DNA from: Gymnogyps californianus
Taxonomy: Eukaryota > Chordata > Aves > Accipitriformes > Cathartidae
Reading direction: 5' to 3'
Assembly: GCF_018139145.2 (NCBI RefSeq)
Contig: NC_059471.1
Coordinates: 206,293,494 to 206,357,493, forward strand
DNA: 64,000 nucleotides
The notes below the pieces were generated by a model, which had not been told where the DNA came from, searched no databases, and was given only the letters and a program-made list of their open reading frames with translations. Made by a program: the position numbers and the translations under genes. This document shows, piece after piece, positions 1 through 12,345 of this stretch. Each line of letters opens with the position of its first letter. The stretch's first letter is position 1.

Positions 1-452
1 ATGCTCTAATTAGCTATTTGAAAAGACAAAGGTATTTACTGTGATTTCAAAGTCAGGCACTAAAATAGGAGGTGGATGTCTATATATTTTTGCTGATCTG
101 GGCCTAGAAAACTTCAGCATTGCAAGATAAAAACAAAGGAGAAAACCTGAAGTAAGACAAACAGAAAAATGTTTGCAAGAAGTAAGAATAAAGTCTTAAA
201 CAGTATTTCCTCTATGAAAACTGGACTTGCACCTTTCTGCACAAATACCTCTAAAATATCTAGTTTCCAGTAACTCATATATTTTCATAATTTTCACCTA
301 CTTGCCTAAAGTTTATAGGTACTGATATCCCTAAATGGTGAGTTTTTTATGATGCAGAACAAACTCTGTATTTTACAGCACAAAGACACTACAATAGAAT
401 CACATTGCTTGTTATTACTGAAATATATCTTCTTAAATATTTTAAATCTAAG
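1..452. other. AT-rich DNA, nothing recognised
   Basis: No gene, repeat family or structured element recognised before the first LTR. The sequence is AT-rich and stop-dense in all frames. Reading frames running from here across the LTR border are chance frames. Confidence 0.6.
448..452. repeat. Target-site duplication, left copy (LTR 1)
   Basis: CTAAG precedes the LTR and CTAGG follows it at 1051-1055. One mismatch in five fits an insertion that is not recent. Confidence 0.5.
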
Positions 453-710
453 TGTGCTGGTTTTGGCTGGGGTAGAGTTAATTTTCTTCACAGTAGCTAG
501 TATGGGGCTATGTTTTGGATTTGTGCTGGAAACAGTGTTGATAATTCAGGGATGTTTGAGTTACTGCTCAGCAGTGCTTACACAGAGTCAAGGCCTTCTC
601 TGCCTCTCACCCCACCCCACCAGCGAGCAGGCTGGGGGTGCACAAGAAGCTGGGAGGGGACACAGCCGGGACAGCTGACCCCAACCGACCAAAGGGACAT
701 TCCATACCAT

Positions 711-720
711 ATGACGTCAT
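711..720. promoter_or_regulatory. Perfect CRE/ATF palindrome in LTR 1
   Basis: ATGACGTCAT is a 10-base palindrome containing the full CREB/ATF site TGACGTCA. It sits eight bases upstream of a TATA-like AATAAAA, the spacing of a core LTR promoter. The matching position in LTR 2 (62391-62400) reads ATGACATCAT, which has lost the central CpG by a single transition. Binding is inferred, not shown. Confidence 0.5.
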
Positions 721-727
721 GCTCAGC

Positions 728-734
728 AATAAAA
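728..734 (+). promoter_or_regulatory. TATA-like / AATAAA box of LTR 1
   Basis: AATAAAA lies just downstream of the CRE. It could be the TATA-like element of the LTR promoter or, read as AATAAA, the polyadenylation signal. The equivalent in LTR 2 is degraded to ACATAAG. Sequence alone cannot separate the two roles. Confidence 0.35.
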
Positions 735-813
735 CTAGGGGGAAGGTTGGCCAGGGGGCCACTGCTCGGGGACTGGCTGGGCATCAGTCGGTTGGTGATG
801 AGCAATTGTTTTC

Positions 814-821
814 ATTTGCAT
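814..821. promoter_or_regulatory. POU octamer in the LTR 1 middle segment
   Basis: ATTTGCAT is the exact complement of the octamer ATGCAAAT bound by POU-domain factors. It lies in the 171-base middle segment that LTR 2 lacks. The motif also occurs several times by chance elsewhere in this AT-rich window, so function is only a possibility. Confidence 0.25.
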
Positions 822-1055
822 CACTTGTCTTGGGTTTTATTTCTCTCTCTTTGTTATTTTCCTTTTCCTTTTTATTATTATTATTGTTACTATTATTATT
901 ATATTTTATTTCAATTCTTAAACTGTTCTTATCTCAACCCATGAGTTTTCTCACTTTTACCCTTCCAATTCTCTTCCCCCCATCCTGCTGGGCGGGAGTG
1001 AGCGAGCGGCTGTGTGGTGCTTAGTTGCCGGCTGGGGTTAAACCACGACACTAGG

Positions 1056-4000
1056 AAACTAAAACATTGCAACTGAATGGGAAAATAGGTGTTTTGGGAT
1101 GTACTTATCATTGAGATTCCCCACCCCTCAATTTCTTTTCTAGTAGACATTTACACAAATTCAAAATGAGTATAAAACTATGATGCTGGTCTAAACACAT
1201 TTAAAATCATACTCACTTTAAATTGTACACATAATGGGAAGGCCAATAGAAAATCAGTTCCTTTTCATTTTTAACAGTTCTACTATTATTAGCCATACAT
1301 AATAACAGAGACAGATCTAAAGCCACAGAAGACAAATATGTGACATTATACAATATTAAGTGATAAACTGTAAGCAATCATATAATTAAGGAATATCAGA
1401 ATATATATGTGCACAAGGGACAGAGTTAACGTTATTCATTCAACCTTAACTGGCATTTCACTGCTTCTGAAGGCTTAATTGTCTAACATTAACATTCTTC
1501 TTACACTCTAGGGATGTACTTTATACCACTCTTTCTGCTAAGGCAAATGTTATTGTAGCTGGGGGAGGGAAGTTTCCCCCCCCAAGCACTCTGTAGATAG
1601 TTCAATAGCTGCTATGCTTATACAGGAAAATATGTATTGCTGATGAGTAGAACAAAATAATGAGAAAATTATTCTAACAAACACAAGATACTTCTTGAAG
1701 TTTCCAAACTCTTCTTGGTGCACCACAGAAGACAGAATACTACTCTGCATAGCATGATTATATTAGACATTCTACTTAACATGTGATTCTTTTAAATAAT
1801 TTAATGTTCATATCTGTTTTTCTGCAGATCTAAGTCCCTCAAAAAAGGAAGGTCTAGCAGTCAACACTCATAGAAGCAGATCATTGATTATCCAGCATGA
1901 TAACTCTTATTTTTTAATCAATTTCTCTCAGCCTACAGTAACAATAAGCTTTCTCTGCTTTTCCTAGACAACGTTTTAAACTATGGCACATGCTTATAAT
2001 GACGGGTATGGTACGTCACTCACACCTTTTATATAAGCAAGACATCTCTTCCAGGAATAATGGGAACTCTGGTTTCTTCCTGCATCTGAAAGACTGCTGA
2101 CCTGGTCAACTAAAGTGCCGCTTTTCTGAATTGCTCCTATGGCATAACAGGACACGTAAAATTAATGATACTCTAGCCTGGGCAGATTTTTCCTCCAGTA
2201 TGTTTTTTATCTTGTTTGTAAGCACTGCACTTTAAAGTTTTCATCTCTCAAGGTCTTAAGATACCTTCCTTCAGCATCCAGAAGTCCCACTGCTTTCAAA
2301 ATGAATTGATTTTGCCTTGGCCTCCATACACAGGTACCATCTTTTCTGGCTGGTGTACTAAGTTGTACATTCCAAACCAGATACTACACAAAATGCTCTT
2401 TGCTGTAAAGGATTTTCTGCATTTTAAAGAAAGGCATCTGGGCTGGCCCTTTCTCCAAGAAATATGAACTATCATTCCCCTAGAAGCAGCTTACAAGAGA
2501 GAGAGGCTTTTTTACTTTTTGAGCCTGTTTCTCAACCAGGATTTTTTGTTTGTTTGTTTGTTTCCAGTGCTGGTATTAAGGAAGGAAGTAGTAACTTTCA
2601 TTTCCAGCTGTTTTATTTAAAAATCTCAAGAAGGAAAGCAGTAAATATGGCTTGCTTGCTTTAATTATTTTAAAATTTTACAGGCTTTATTTTAAAAGCA
2701 AGTTTTATTTTAAAATGTTTTATTTTAAATGGTATTATTATTCAATAACAGTCTTCCATTTATTACAATGTCATATATTCCTTCAAAAATTATTTTGGAA
2801 GATGCTTTTCTTGAAACAAAACATTCCTTTACAACATATTTTCATTAAAATACACAGAACATAGTGAAACATAACCGGCTTCTTAAAAATAGGATTTCAC
2901 ATATTGTGGTGCTCTAGCTGGTGTTGGGCTTTAAAAGAATTGTTTAAACAGGGATTCCTGGAATGGAGCCAGATTCATTACAGGCGCCATGTCCATTGCT
3001 GGCGAGTACATTAGAGGCAGAAGAGACGTGCTGAAAATCAGTGGAACTTCCCTTACCTTCACAGTAGTATGAATGACTTTTCTCTGCAAGAATGAACAGC
3101 TAACAAGTGATAAAAGCCTATGAAAAGACCAATATAGCTCCTTATTCCATATTAAGGCTACCTTAAAAATGTCAGATGCACCAGAAAGCTGAATTATCCA
3201 GTAAAGTATATACGCTTTTAAAATAAAACCTTGTTCTCTTTCTGTTGTATATTAGGTGGTCAAAAAACTACTTGCATTTCATGTGCTGAAGGTCAATTAG
3301 AATAATGCTGTCCTCCCATCCATAGAATGAAATCAGTTTAAGTATGCACCTCCCAGGCTGTCTAATAAGTTCCTGTTGAGGTGCTATCTGAGAAGATCAT
3401 TCACCAGCCTCTGCATTGGAAACAATCATTTAAAAGCAATTTGTAAAACCAGCATGTTTATGAAGTTGCATTCTGGACCATGCAACTGCTAAATATACTG
3501 TGTTTGGAAATTCTAATTCTACATATACCTACAGAAAATGGGTAAGATCAAATTTCACAGACAATCTGCTGCTCTGCTTCATAACCTATGATTTGCACAT
3601 GAACATCTTTGCAGCAAAATACCTCAATGGTGTTTTCACATCAGTGGGTTTCAGCCGCAGCATGCTATACTTTAACAAAAAGAAAATCATTGCATTGTTA
3701 CAGAAAGACTTTTTTAAATATTTTGATGAGTCTCAGAAAAGTCTTGGGGATTCCTTCCAATAGGATTTTTACCATACCTACAGAAACACAATCTCTGGCT
3801 TTCTTTAAGGCAATCACTTTACAATCATAGATTCAGCTGTATAAAAGTAGAGGTATTAGGCTGTTAGCACTTACTCTCATCAATCGGTTTGCTTCCCCCC
3901 ACTCTTTTCTCCCAGCGTAAGACAGCATTGTTGCTCTTACATTGCATAATCCTGAATAAAAATACCACATTTATAAAACAGAGGAATGACAGTTACAGAG

Positions 4001-7000
4001 AAAAGGTATTATGCCACTAAATCAAATTCTTTTTATTCTATTTATTATCCATTTGTTTTTGTCCCCACTTCCTATACTTCTCATCTTTCACTTCTGTATT
4101 AATAGTAAAACCCAGAACTCTATGTGGCTCTATTATCTGCGAGGATATAAATTTCAGATTCCCCTCAAAATCTCTTTAGGACAGTTACAAAACCGAAGGC
4201 ACATATTTTTTGATGCAGAAGAAGATACCTGTGTCTAATCTTCTGAAGTTACAAACTCCAAACAGGCCACGGAGGCAGAGAGATGGCCAATGCCTGGCTG
4301 CTCTCCGCAGCTGCGGGACACCACCTGGGCTATTCGCAAGTCTTACAGAGGTCCTTATCTCCCCTCCTTTTTTCACTGTCATACACTACTTGCTTTCATT
4401 CTCTTTCAGCTTGTAATTTCTTAAAGGCCTCCCTGATGTCGTTTTGAATTGTCAGGGAATTAATGCTACAGATATTGGAAAAGGAAAATTAAAATTGAAA
4501 ACAACCCAAACCACTGAAGCTGAGGGATTCATGACTCTCGCAGCCCCACTCATCTTCCATTCTTCACTTACTGGGGATAAATTAAATGGTAACATAGAAC
4601 AAATATGATTCATCTTTAGCTATCTAGGAGTCAGACATCCAGTCTGAACTAGTCATTCGGTCTCCCTCTGCAGTTAATACAGCGAGATGGGTACCATCAT
4701 CCAATACTGAAATAGATGTTTGAGATGGGAGAATGATTGTTTTGGACAGCCTGTTTCTTTCCAATGCCAACAGAGGGGCTGAAATTTATATGTCTAACTC
4801 TTACACGCTTAAACTGAGAGGAGATGTCCTGCCCAACACCTCTGCAGCGCACAGCGGAGCACAAGGAGACCGAAGCTTGATGCAGCTACAGCAGCGCAAA
4901 GCTGTGCTCACGTTGCAAGTCCTGCTTCCCAGCAAGGCTGATCTGCTCAAGCCCAACACAGTGCTGTGACAGTGGTGTACTACTTCCACTGCCTGGGCTA
5001 GGCTAACTGCAGCTATGCAGGGTGAGTGACAAGGCCTGGCTGTAGACATGCCTTTAGACAGGGTAAAAGAGAAGTGGGATCAGTAAGGAGAAAGAGAACA
5101 TTTGATTTGATCCTTGGCTAACGCAGGAAAACGTGACACTAGTATTTAGAAACCAAAGTGTCTCATAAGACTGCCCACAGTGAAATTTTTGTTCTCCCCA
5201 CTTCCAAACTTTCTACCAACAGCTTCACCACTCCTTCCAACACACTTTGTCTCCCCCTCCCCCCCAACATTTTGGCATAATTCCTAATTAGGTTTCATGA
5301 TGGGACAGTTAGTTTCCTAGCCAAACTATCAACCAAAAATTTGCCAAAGTATCCATCAATCTTCATTTTAAATTTCTTTTTAGAATACCATATGGGAAGT
5401 GAATAAGCTGTTAAAGTTTTTCTTGTGTTGTACTGAGAATATCACTCTGATTCCTTACCTGACTTAGGACACAACAGTGATGAGGTGACATAGAAGCCGG
5501 GATCTTTTAATTAATTCTTTTCAGGCTTCTATTGAAATGTTAAACTTGCTTACATCACATTATATAGCAGTGTGACCAAAATCAGAATTTGAACCTAAAT
5601 CCATATGGATTAGTCTTCCAAAAGGTTTAATTGAAGAAACTGAAAGCAAAAAAGTATTGCTGTCAACAGAAGTGCTATTTTCCAGAGAGTATAAGGAACG
5701 TTCAATAAAGCAGACATATGGATGCACTTTATCCTATCAAAAAATAATGTTAAAAATTGTCTCTCAGTAAAAACCCAAGGGTCACTTGAGAACCCATTAG
5801 AAGCTGTTTTGGAGGGGTGGAAAGTGAGGTATTAAAAGAAATAAAATATGTATGAGTTCTAGTAAGTCATCTTTCCAGTTACTTAACTTCTAACCTCTTC
5901 TGCAAACCTTAAACCCTGTTATTTTTCTGCAGAAGTTTCTGGCAGAAAGAATGACTTTCAAATCGAGGTATTCTGCACTGCAACCATTAGCTAGTAACAT
6001 TTTTTAAAAATGTTTCTGTAGTGACCCATGTATGACTCAATCATTGTTCTTTGTCTTTTACTGCAAAACTATTTTTGCAGTGTGCTTCTGGCAGGAGTAT
6101 GGTGATTTAGATGACACAGTACAAGTTAATATTATAAACTTCAGTTCATGGTCTGTTGCACCAGGAAGACCTATTAAAACTACTGTACATATCAGCACAG
6201 AGAAAATAACTTGTTGAAGGTTTACTAAAATCCTTGGCTGATTTGTTGCTTTCTACTTTCTGAATAGTCAAACACTCACAACAGCCATATCCTTGGATTT
6301 GAACCATTTATGGCCACATAGCATGACCTGTCCAGTGATTTAACTACATTATAATCCTTTCTTTCAGCAAGTACTTGCCACGTGAAACACCTTAAACTGA
6401 ATGCCTTATAAAAAAATCTTAATTTCTAAAGCACAAGCACAAAACACTGATAAATGGAAGACCTTCCTTAAGTTGCCAAAGAAGGAGTGACCACTGGCAA
6501 AGAATTTCCAAGTCAGACAGAAATATGTGAGACCATGCATTAAAGCATAAAACGCAGGCTCCTGTGAATGAAGCCAAAATACATCAATTCCACATCTGAC
6601 TGATTCATGCTAACATCACTTGACCTTTCTCCTGGTGTCCCTTTTTCTAATTGGTGCTACCAGAAGTAGAACATATATATCTCACACTATATCTCATGCT
6701 ATTGAAGAACTACAGTAAACCATGTACAGATCCTTATTTGCTTTGTAACTGCATATTATGTGCTTTGAGCCCAATTCGAAGAAAAGATTTAACATACTTC
6801 AGTGTGCTGTACTTCAGGTACAAAAAAACCCCAACTGAGATTCCCAAAGCATAGCAGCACCCTCAGCCAGGAAGCATTTGCTTCACGGTTTGAAAATTTC
6901 TCAGGCACAAACATTTGGTTCACGACCAGTGCGGCTATGGCTGAGCAGAAGGAGCCTGAGATCCTAAACAAACTACATCTTGATCTAGAAATTAGATGAG

Positions 7001-7704
7001 AATAAAAATCCCTTGCTCAGGTGTACCTAATGCACTCCATCTTTCACATTTTAGAGATTAAAATAATGACTGGTTCAAGTAGTTCTCCCTCCTTATACTT
7101 CACGGAGACAATTTGGTTTCTCAACTCTGTCTTCAGATTCCCCTCTTGGGATTAGGGGCCTAAAATGTGAAGACTGCTGTTCTTAACCTGCAAGTACTTA
7201 AATACTTTAACGAATCTGATTCTAAAGTCTAATCAAGCTTGCTCTCATAAAAGGCAGACCTACTGAGATTTTTCAGTAACTTCTCATGTTGCATCTGTAA
7301 GTCCTTCTACTTCAACCACCTGTTTATGAATGACTTCCCTTCCTCTCTCTGTTCCCAACACATTACCAACAAGCTGATTTTATTCTGATGTTCAATTTCT
7401 ACAACTAATTGCCTCCCAACACAAAGCAACAGACATTCCTCACCATCATCCTATCATTAAGAAGCAGCAGCAAGGTTTCTAGTTCTGTTGCTTGCTCAAA
7501 TTTCTACCAATCATTTTTCCTGGAAGCAAGGTCCAATTGATAGGATTCTTCAATCCTCTCAGAAGATACTCTGCTGACAATGTTTTATTTTCAAAAGTTT
7601 GTGCAGAGCTGGAAAGGTCTTATTTGAATTCTAGCACAAAGAGCCATGCACTCACACAAGGGGCTGTTTGCATCCAGGACAGCCACTTTATCCACTCTTT
7701 ATCA
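1056..7704. other. Long AT-rich stretch without recognised genes
   Basis: No gene recognised in about 6.6 kb. Visible features are a (TTTG)n run near 2545-2563, a diffuse TTTTATTTTAAA-type repeat near 2687-2740, a pyrimidine tract (CTCCCCCTCCCCCCC) near 5252-5267, and a GC-richer patch at about 4800-5060. That patch has overlapping 78- and 82-codon frames on opposite strands and resembles no protein known to me. Its end, with a GTAGACATGCCTTTAGA-like string, resembles ancient sauropsid interspersed repeats, but this is weak. Confidence 0.5.
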
Positions 7705-7710
7705 AAAATA

Positions 7711-7748
7711 ATTCCACTGAAGTCAACTGAACTGCTCAGATGCTGCAT
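7711..7748. repeat. Relic of ancient amniote interspersed repeat
   Basis: The stretch ATTCCACTGAAGTCAACTGA followed by ACTGCTCAGATG closely follows the motif 'CATTGAAGTCAATGGAACTACTCACATG', known to me from old LINE/SINE-derived repeats in bird, crocodile and turtle genomes. It is short and diverged. The exact family is not assignable by eye. Confidence 0.4.
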
Positions 7749-10700
7749 ACATAGGTAATAAGAATTGGCAAATATGGGAAATGCCTAAGGGTCTGTACCT
7801 TTTAAAAAGAAAAACTTGGATAGGTACTGTGTGCTACTCCCAAATTGGTAACATAACTGGGCAATACAGCATGAAGCCCTCAAGAGGAGAACTTTTTCCC
7901 AGATATTTTCACAAAAAATCAAGTCAGGATTAACTCTAGCAATTTTTTAAGGTTTAAGAAACTTTCTGTGAATTTTCTTGGTAGCAGTAAGTTGTGCAGA
8001 TAACTTTCAAGCTGAGGTTTTTAATTATGATTTTTAATCACTAGATGAGCTGCCATCTAAAAGTAGGAATTTGTCATTTTTTTCTTCTGAATCAGATATT
8101 TTTAACAACAATGCTGAAACATGCATGAAGGACTGATCTAGGCATTTTTTATCATTTAAAATAACTTTTGTAACTAAAAAGCAAACAAAATGACCTATTT
8201 GCAAAAACGTTAGAATTAAAATATTCATTCTTCTTGTGCATGAATAGAAGCGTACCTAGAGGGAGCACGTAGAATTAAAAAACAGGTGGTATTAAAATGC
8301 AATTAAGAAACCATAATTACTCATTAAACAGAGACACAAAGACAAGGGATAGCTTAGCATCTCAGCTGTGGAATAGCCATTGAGGGTAAATGAACTGAAT
8401 TTAGACTCCCCCTTACAACACATTGAAGCCGCAGTCTTTTGTAGAAGTATGTAATTACTGAAGATCTAAGCAGCTGCTCAGAGAAGCTAAAAAGCTGGTA
8501 TTGGCTAAGCAGTTTATTCACAGTTCTGGATAGCAGTCCTTTAGCTTTTCTCAAGAGATGGTTTCAGTTTTATCTGTATATCTGAGTCAAAAGACTTCTG
8601 AGGTGGGTATAAAAGCCAATTCTAAAGACTGTTTATTAGAGCTAATAAACTGCAATCAGTTTGGATGTTGCAAAGACCAACTCATTTCCCCCTTCTTCAC
8701 CAGCCACCACCAAGGCCCACGCCTCTCACTGTAGGGCACTGGCTGCCCCGTGCGCCCTGCGTGGGCACAAAGTCTACGACAGAAAAGGACAATTTGTGCA
8801 AGAAGAGGTTTGACCCACAGGAACAGCTCTTTGCTGTCTTCCTAGAAACAAACTGGATTTGCATCTGGATCTATACTGGGAACAACTACATTTAAATGGC
8901 GAAGTAATGGTTATTCCACATGCCACCAACTGCAGTTGTTCCAGTGCAAAACGGTGCGTTCAGTCTATTTTAATAATAATTCTCTATCTGTTTGTTGTTG
9001 GGTTTTGGTTTTGTTTTGTTTTTAATTTATTGGCTTGGTTTCAGGAACCATAACAACTGCAAAATCTTGAATGAACATATTTGAGCTATTCTGAAGTTCC
9101 AAGAGACACTTTAGAGAGGCTTACTTCCCCTGGAAAAAGAATATACTCACTTTGAAATGTTTGAACACCAGTACAGATATATTTCTGCTAACAATAGGTC
9201 CACCCAAACTGAGATGTTTGTGTATTTATGTACATGAATAAAGTCTCATGATTCCCGATAAGAATATTTATACTTTCCACATGATACATATTCTTAAGCT
9301 ACTTGCTTGCCTAAGAATCTGGTAATTTCTTCTTTACTCACAGATTCATTTAGAAAACAGCGGTATCTCTCACCAGGACAGAAGTTCAGGTAAGACCAAA
9401 ACACTACTGCGGGAACTAATGTTATAATAAAATAGAATGGCAGCTTATTTTTTTCTCTGTTTTGTAAATAAAGTTTTGATCTAATTCTCTAAAGTCCAAT
9501 GTGAAATAATTATTTCTACTTTAACAAGCCTGCTAACACAAATGATAAATTTGATATGACAACAGGATATTCTCGTGGCATGTTGTTGACTCGTGTCCTC
9601 TAATCTGGGTCACAGGCCAACATTTTGTCATTGTTCCTCAGACAGATAGTTGCACACAGCAAATGTTCAGGTCTTAACTATACATACGTTATTTAGAGTT
9701 AAGTTTAATCAGCTTCATATTTTCTACATTTCCACTGGAATAAAATGTTTAGTGTGAAAAAGAGTCATTTTTCTTCAGTGCAGAAGAGGGAGTCTTACAA
9801 AGTACTTTTCCAGAAGGCAGTAAAGCTTAACATAGTTCAAACCCACTGGACAGCCAATGGTGTCTTTCAGTATGGCTCAGTAAGTTATATGGACTGTGTT
9901 ATGAATACTAAAATGTTTGCCCTAATAGGTCCCAAAGCAGTGAGAAAAATTGCCTTTTTTCTGTACAGCTTCATAACACTCGCTAGCAAAATACGATGGT
10001 TCAGTGATGGTTTGTTGTAAACTACGGTTACAAGGATCTGTGCAGACTGAAATTAGTGCCAACTAATGAAGACCTGTTTTTCCGTGCTGTATCATGCAAA
10101 GTGAGATGCTTGAACTTCAGGAGGATAAAGCCCTGCATGTGCTGTGTGCTGAGGTTGTGTGTCAAGGTCAGGAAGCCTCATGCTGAGGGCAGCAAAGCCC
10201 TTGCAGACCCACCAGTGCAGAGAGTGGCGGGCATGCGGCTTTCCCACATGAGCAGCTTGAAGTGTTGAGACACACCATTCAGCTCGTCTGCTGAGAGCTA
10301 CCTATGGGTCTGCCTTCGCCCTTGGCCATTTAACAGGACACCGGCAAAGATGCTGTCTTCGGACGAAGCACATCTTACGACCAATTTAACAAGAATTAAA
10401 GAAGTTTGTACATTCAGATGTTACAAACGATTACATAATTACAACGATTTCTGAGAAAAACAGAAAATTATCACAAATTACAAATGCTTCTAGACAATCC
10501 ATTTCTTTTCTTTTTTTTATTTTTTGTATGGAGGCTATATAGAAGCTACATAGAAGATCCACCAAGGCACTCTTAAGAATGATTTTTTTTTTCCTTACGG
10601 TGTTTATATTATTGTAGCTCATATTTAACAAAAATAAAAAAAATAAAGAAGAATTCCTTTCAGAAATCAAAAAATGGGGTTGCTTTTGGGGTCCAGTTAC

Positions 10701-12294
10701 TCCAATGAACTCCTGGCTGTAGCTAATCTAGATGCTTCAAAGAAAAGTACAATAAAGACAGCATAGATATTACGAGATTACCTGACTTTATGTCTGCCTA
10801 AATTGCATAGTTGCATACTAATTGGTAATTGCATACTTCACACACTGAAGTATGATAGGTTGCAATTCCTTTTGAAAATACACGAAAAAATTAGTAGGAT
10901 AATTCCGCATTTTTAACGAAAAAGAAGCTTGTTAATTTAAAAAAATGTAGCTTAAAATTTACATTATTCAGTTACCGATGAATCTGAAAGTTCTAGCTCC
11001 ATCTTCAATGTTACCCTTGATCCTACCTGGTTTCCCTTACTGTTGTTTGGTTCATTCCACCCATAAATGAAAGTATCTAATTTAACACTTGTGTGACAAT
11101 AGCATGCACATTTTTATGATGATGAATATTAGCATTAAAAAATTCAATGGTAATGTCCGCTTATGAAACTACACTCACTTGGCAAACTGGCTAATAAAAA
11201 CAGAACAGTGACAGCATTTAAAAGTGATGTGCTACTTCATTAGTCCATTCATTCAGATTAAGTAAAGGTCAAAAATCAGCAAGAAGTAGTAAGTAAGGAA
11301 TTATTTCCAGTGTCTGCAAAATTCTGGTTTTGGTCAGGTGATTCCTACTCTCTCCCTGTTCTCCTATGTAGCGTCAATCACTGCTTATCAGCTGCTTGTT
11401 CTCAGGTGGCACGTGAACTCATCGTTTCTTTACAGAGCATATATGGATTGTTCAAAATGAAAAGTTCTATGCAATTTTAAGGTCTTACTATCAAGCATAT
11501 TCTAGACTGAACCCAGTGAAATTATGCTATTGTTTGGTCAAGGTGCCTTGGAATTGCCTGGGTTTGGTTTTATTGGGGTTTTTTTTTGATATAGCATCAG
11601 CACTATTCTAGAGAATATAGTGTCCTCTTTCATTTACTTTGAGGGTAGACTATGTCCCTGAGAGATGAACCAGATCTCACACAGGTAGCATACTAAGTAA
11701 TGAAAAGAATATAAGGAAGGAGCAGATGCTGAGCTGTCTTTTGCTCCTTGAAAAAGTAATTTGCACATATGTATATTCTATTTCTACTTATGTTAATAAC
11801 CTTCAGACTTTCAGCTGAGATCGAAATGCTTCCCTGAGCTGACAGAAGGTACATCCTCTGTGGTTCCAGAGGTGTGGTCATATAGGAACAGGGCTGGAAA
11901 TGTTCAGCACTAAAGGAATGAAGGGACACACAGATTTTTCCCTTTTCCCACTTAGAATCCACAGTACCGAGTGAGGCTGATGGTATGGACAATGCTGAGA
12001 AGAGTTGGATGCCACAAAAAAAAAAAGATTTGCAACAGATATGCTGCATGTGAAATTACACAAGGTAAGGAATAGGAAACCCCAACCTCAAACTCCAACC
12101 AGTACTCTGCAACGTACAGGAACCTTGTCCGGGCACGGAGGCACCTGATTCAACCTTTGCAGTTATGTGCATGAGCCCTGTCTTTCAGAAGCCATGCAGA
12201 AATGAATACTCTCCTTCAAAACATGGCTGAAGGAAATTGATTGCTGTTCCAGTGGTACTTCTCTGCCTTTCAGCTTTTAAGAAATGTGCTCAGA
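7749..12294. other. AT-rich stretch without recognised genes
   Basis: No gene recognised. A GT-rich run lies at about 8990-9035, and A/T homopolymers occur around 10500-10660 and 12016-12027. A GC-richer patch at about 10090-10330 contains a 70-codon frame with no recognised homology. A 91-codon frame (9745-10020) and a 118-codon minus-strand frame (11693-12049) look like chance: no domain, no supporting splice pattern and no codon bias that I can see. Confidence 0.5.
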
Positions 12295-12345
12295 AATGTG
12301 TTAGGAGACCTGCATTCAAATCCCTCTTCTGCAGAAGGTGATTCA
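12295..12345 (+). repeat. tRNA-derived SINE relic (B-box region)
   Basis: Positions 12303-12332 read like the standard SINE head 'gggagacctgggttcaaatccctgctctgcc': GGAGACCTGCATTCAAATCC with TCTTCTGC after it. This includes a decayed pol III B box (CATTCAAATCC). The relic sits inside the longest non-repeat reading frame of the window (12241-12657, 138 codons), which argues that this frame is not a gene. Confidence 0.45.

Larger units (their letters stand above)
453..1050 (+). mobile_element. Solo LTR 1, ERVL-type endogenous retrovirus
   Basis: About 598 bases with retroviral LTR ends: it begins TGTGCTGGTTTTGGCTGG and ends GGTTAAACCACGACA, so TG...CA termini are present. The flanks CTAAG (448-452) and CTAGG (1051-1055) look like a 5-base target-site duplication with one mismatch, as expected for class III (ERVL-like) elements. 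No gag, pol or env sequence and no partner LTR lies next to it, so it is a solo LTR left by recombination between the two LTRs of a former provirus. Inside are a perfect CRE palindrome, a TATA-like box, a POU octamer and a TAT/TTA-rich microsatellite near 871-909. Reading frames within it are not genes. The family assignment rests on recognising the ends; class III is inferred from the 5-base duplication. Confidence 0.85.

Noticed and set aside
510..944. 144-codon frame through LTR 1
   Set aside because: Lies inside a solo LTR and ends in the low-complexity TAT-rich segment; no retroviral protein similarity.
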